Below, piece by piece: positions 5,695 through 7,104 of a stretch of DNA of 7,104 bases. Under the pieces are notes generated by a model. That model saw nothing but the letters and a program-made list of their open reading frames with translations. It was not told where the DNA came from and ran no database searches. The stretch comes from Nitrospirota bacterium. Lineage in GTDB: Bacteria > Nitrospirota > Nitrospiria > Nitrospirales > NS-4. The stretch lies in the NCBI GenBank assembly GCA_005877565.1, contig VBOK01000094.1:1-7104 (forward strand). Direction: 5' to 3'. Positions within the stretch are counted from its first letter, which is position 1; the number at the start of each line of letters is the position of its first letter. Position numbers and translations under genes: made by a program.

Positions 5695-6369
5695 TCAGCT
5701 CCAGAACCGACGCTCGAGGGTTTCCAGATCGTACCCCTTCAGCGTGGACGCGACGGCATCCGCGCCCGCGAGCTGGTCGGCCGGGTAGGTCGTGGAGACC
5801 GCCAGGCACCGCAACCCGGCCGCATGGGCCGCCTGGATGCCGGCAATGGTGTCTTCAATGACGAGGCAGTCCGACGCCTGGACTGCCGCCCGTCGGTTCA
5901 GGGTCTGCAAGGCGTGCAGGTACCCTTCTGGATCGGGCTTCCCGTTCCGGATGTCCTCGGCTGCGGTGATGTGCTCGAAGCTGGACCGCAGACCGACGGA
6001 CTTCAGTATTAATTCGATCTCGTGGCGCAGTGCACCCGACACGATCGCCAGGCGGTAGCGGCCGGCCGCCCGCTTGATGAAGTCCGCGATGCCCGGATAG
6101 ATGACTGGCGTGGTCTTGATCTGCTCGAGCATCAGGGCGGCTTTCCGTTCGACAAGGCGACGAACGGCCTCCGGCGAGGCGGGCCGTCCTTGGGCAGACA
6201 GGATGGTCTGGAAACACCCTTTGTCATCCAGGCCCACGTACTTCTGGTAATAGTCCTGTTCACTGAGCGGGAGCCCTGCTTCGTGCAAGACCCGCTGGAA
6301 CATCTTGAAGTGAAGCGGCTCGGTGTCAGCCAGGACGCCGTCGAAATCGAAGATGATCGCCTTCAGCAC
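5695..6369 (-). CDS. HAD-superfamily hydrolase, beta-phosphoglucomutase/phosphatase type
   Basis: This is a cytoplasmic haloacid dehalogenase-fold enzyme, most likely a small-molecule phosphatase or phosphoglucomutase-like enzyme. All four HAD motifs are present in 224 residues: DFDGVLADTEPLH (Asp8 nucleophile, Asp10 acid/base), Ser111 in IVSGAL, Lys144 in NGKPDPEGY, and IEDTIAGIQAA (Glu172 and Asp173, Mg binding). An alpha-helical cap lies between motifs I and II, as in subfamily I enzymes. The start is GTG 6367-6369, which puts the family's usual opening MLKAIIFDFDG at residue 1. An AGGAG lies about 16 bases upstream, further than usual. The gene sits 31 bases after the MEMO-type gene and is coupled to the BtuF-like gene. 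The substrate cannot be read from sequence. Confidence 0.88.
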   Translation of the reverse strand: MLKAIIFDFDGVLADTEPLHFKMFQRVLHEAGLPLSEQDYYQKYVGLDDKGCFQTILSAQGRPASPEAVRRLVERKAALMLEQIKTTPVIYPGIADFIKRAAGRYRLAIVSGALRHEIELILKSVGLRSSFEHITAAEDIRNGKPDPEGYLHALQTLNRRAAVQASDCLVIEDTIAGIQAAHAAGLRCLAVSTTYPADQLAGADAVASTLKGYDLETLERRFWS

Positions 6370-6400
6370 GGACTTGTTCTGCGTTCTCCTGGGAAGGGGA

Positions 6401-7104
6401 TTATAGCATTATCAGGCCGGCGTATCCGACCACGCGGTGGACGTCGCCGCTGACATCCGCCGACGTCGCGTAGCGTACGAGTTGCGCCTGGCGTGCGCCC
6501 AAGGTCCGGGCGGCGAAGAGCACGGCGGTGGCGGGCACGTACCCGCACATAGTCACCTGATGGGTCTCGACGGTCTGGTGGAGATGCTCCCCGTCGAGCG
6601 CGTGGAGGGCCTCGATTGTCAACCGGTCCTGCTGGTGGGCGAAGCCCTCGGCGGTCAGCCCCGGAGGCGGCGACTGGCCGAAGCCCGGTCCGCAGTGCGT
6701 GAGATCGGTGCTCGCGATGAGGAGCGGGGGCGTGGCGGCTTCCGCGATCACAGCGGCGAGCGCGGAGCCCACGACCCGGCAGGTCTCGAGATCGCGGAAG
6801 CCGAGAACGATGGGCAGGATCTGCATGTCCGGTCGTAGCGCGTGCAAGAACGGGAGCTGGACCTCGAGACAGTGCTCGCTGAGATGGGCGACATGGTCCG
6901 GCTGCGCCTGGGAGCAACGCGTCAGAAACGAGCGGGCCAAGTCCGCCGCGACCGTCAGCGAGCCGCCAGGCAACAGCCATTCGCCCTCACTATAGACCGA
7001 GAGAGGCGGGCCAAAGCCCGTGTGGTTGGGACCGACCAGAATTGCGGTGGAAGGGAGCGTGACCCGGCTATACACCGCTCCCGCGACGGCGCCTGAGTAC
7101 ATCA
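6401..7104 (-). CDS. amrB: AmmeMemoRadiSam system protein B (MEMO1 family), 5' end outside window
   Basis: MEMO1-family proteins have a fold related to class III extradiol dioxygenases; bacterial members occur with AMMECR1-like and radical SAM partners, and their reaction is not settled. About 234 residues are visible, entering at MYSGAVAGAVYS, which normally follows a PHAG motif some 30-50 residues into the protein; the N-terminus therefore lies beyond 7104. Diagnostic segments are LVGPNHTGFG, WLLPGG, HLSEHCLEVQLPFL, ILPIVLG, STDLTHCG, a CGYVPATAVLF segment and VRYATSADVSGD...VVGYAG. Counting from that Met, His27 and His77 match the two putative metal-site His of human MEMO1 (His49, His81), and Cys186 matches its Cys244. 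No radical SAM or AMMECR1 partner is inside the window; one could lie further upstream. The call is secure; the function is unknown. Confidence 0.9.
   Translation of the reverse strand, partial: MYSGAVAGAVYSRVTLPSTAILVGPNHTGFGPPLSVYSEGEWLLPGGSLTVAADLARSFLTRCSQAQPDHVAHLSEHCLEVQLPFLHALRPDMQILPIVLGFRDLETCRVVGSALAAVIAEAATPPLLIASTDLTHCGPGFGQSPPPGLTAEGFAHQQDRLTIEALHALDGEHLHQTVETHQVTMCGYVPATAVLFAARTLGARQAQLVRYATSADVSGDVHRVVGYAGLIML

Noticed and set aside
4754..5788. Long plus-strand open frame (344 codons) opposite the BtuF-like gene
   Set aside because: It is the mirror of a well-recognised minus-strand gene, has no family resemblance, and long antisense frames are expected at this GC content.
5693..5809. 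Upstream extension of the BtuF-like gene to 5809
   Set aside because: The extra 39 residues overlap the HAD gene, are Arg/Gly-rich without signal peptide character, and a proper ribosome site supports ATG 5692.

Overview
The window is an ordinary, GC-rich, densely packed piece of bacterial chromosome with nine protein genes in three transcription blocks. I see no RNA genes, CRISPR array, insertion sequence, phage gene or attachment site. The organism cannot be fixed from the sequence alone. A Nitrospirota-like (Nitrospira or relative) Gram-negative bacterium is my best inference, based on the small periplasmic class I cytochrome c, the hopanoid-type HpnD, the PilF/Tgl-like lipoprotein next to a RodZ-like gene, and the signal-less cobalamin-binding-type protein. 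That assignment is tentative.

Block 1 (plus strand, 1-3158) is a tight run of five genes. In order they are: the C-terminal part of a PfkB-family kinase (it enters from the left edge), a TPR lipoprotein of PilF/PilW/Tgl type broken by an apparent one-base loss, a RodZ-like membrane protein with a cytoplasmic helix-turn-helix, a purine nucleoside phosphorylase, and a cytidine deaminase. Gaps are about 5 to 41 bases, so this is probably one transcript. It mixes cell-envelope functions (pilus secretin assembly or cell shape) with nucleoside salvage.

Block 2 (plus strand, 3180-3800) is a self-contained unit: a near-consensus sigma-70-type promoter with 17-base spacing, a roughly 70-base AT-rich leader with a strong Shine-Dalgarno site, a secreted monoheme cytochrome c, and a rho-independent terminator. 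This layout suggests an independently and probably strongly expressed electron carrier.

Block 3 (minus strand, 7104-3841, read right to left) converges on block 2. It runs from an AmmeMemoRadiSam protein B (MEMO1 family, 5' end outside the window), through a HAD phosphatase of the beta-phosphoglucomutase type and a signal-less BtuF/TroA-like cobalamin-binding-type protein, to presqualene diphosphate synthase HpnD. Gaps are 31, 2 and 28 bases, so co-transcription is likely. The link between these four functions is not obvious. HpnD points to squalene and hopanoid synthesis, while the MEMO and BtuF-like proteins belong to families whose bacterial roles are poorly defined.

I found no clearly new system. 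The points most worth a second look are the frameshift in the lipoprotein gene, the MEMO/HAD/BtuF-like/HpnD neighbourhood, and the insulated cytochrome gene with a near-repeat in its leader.
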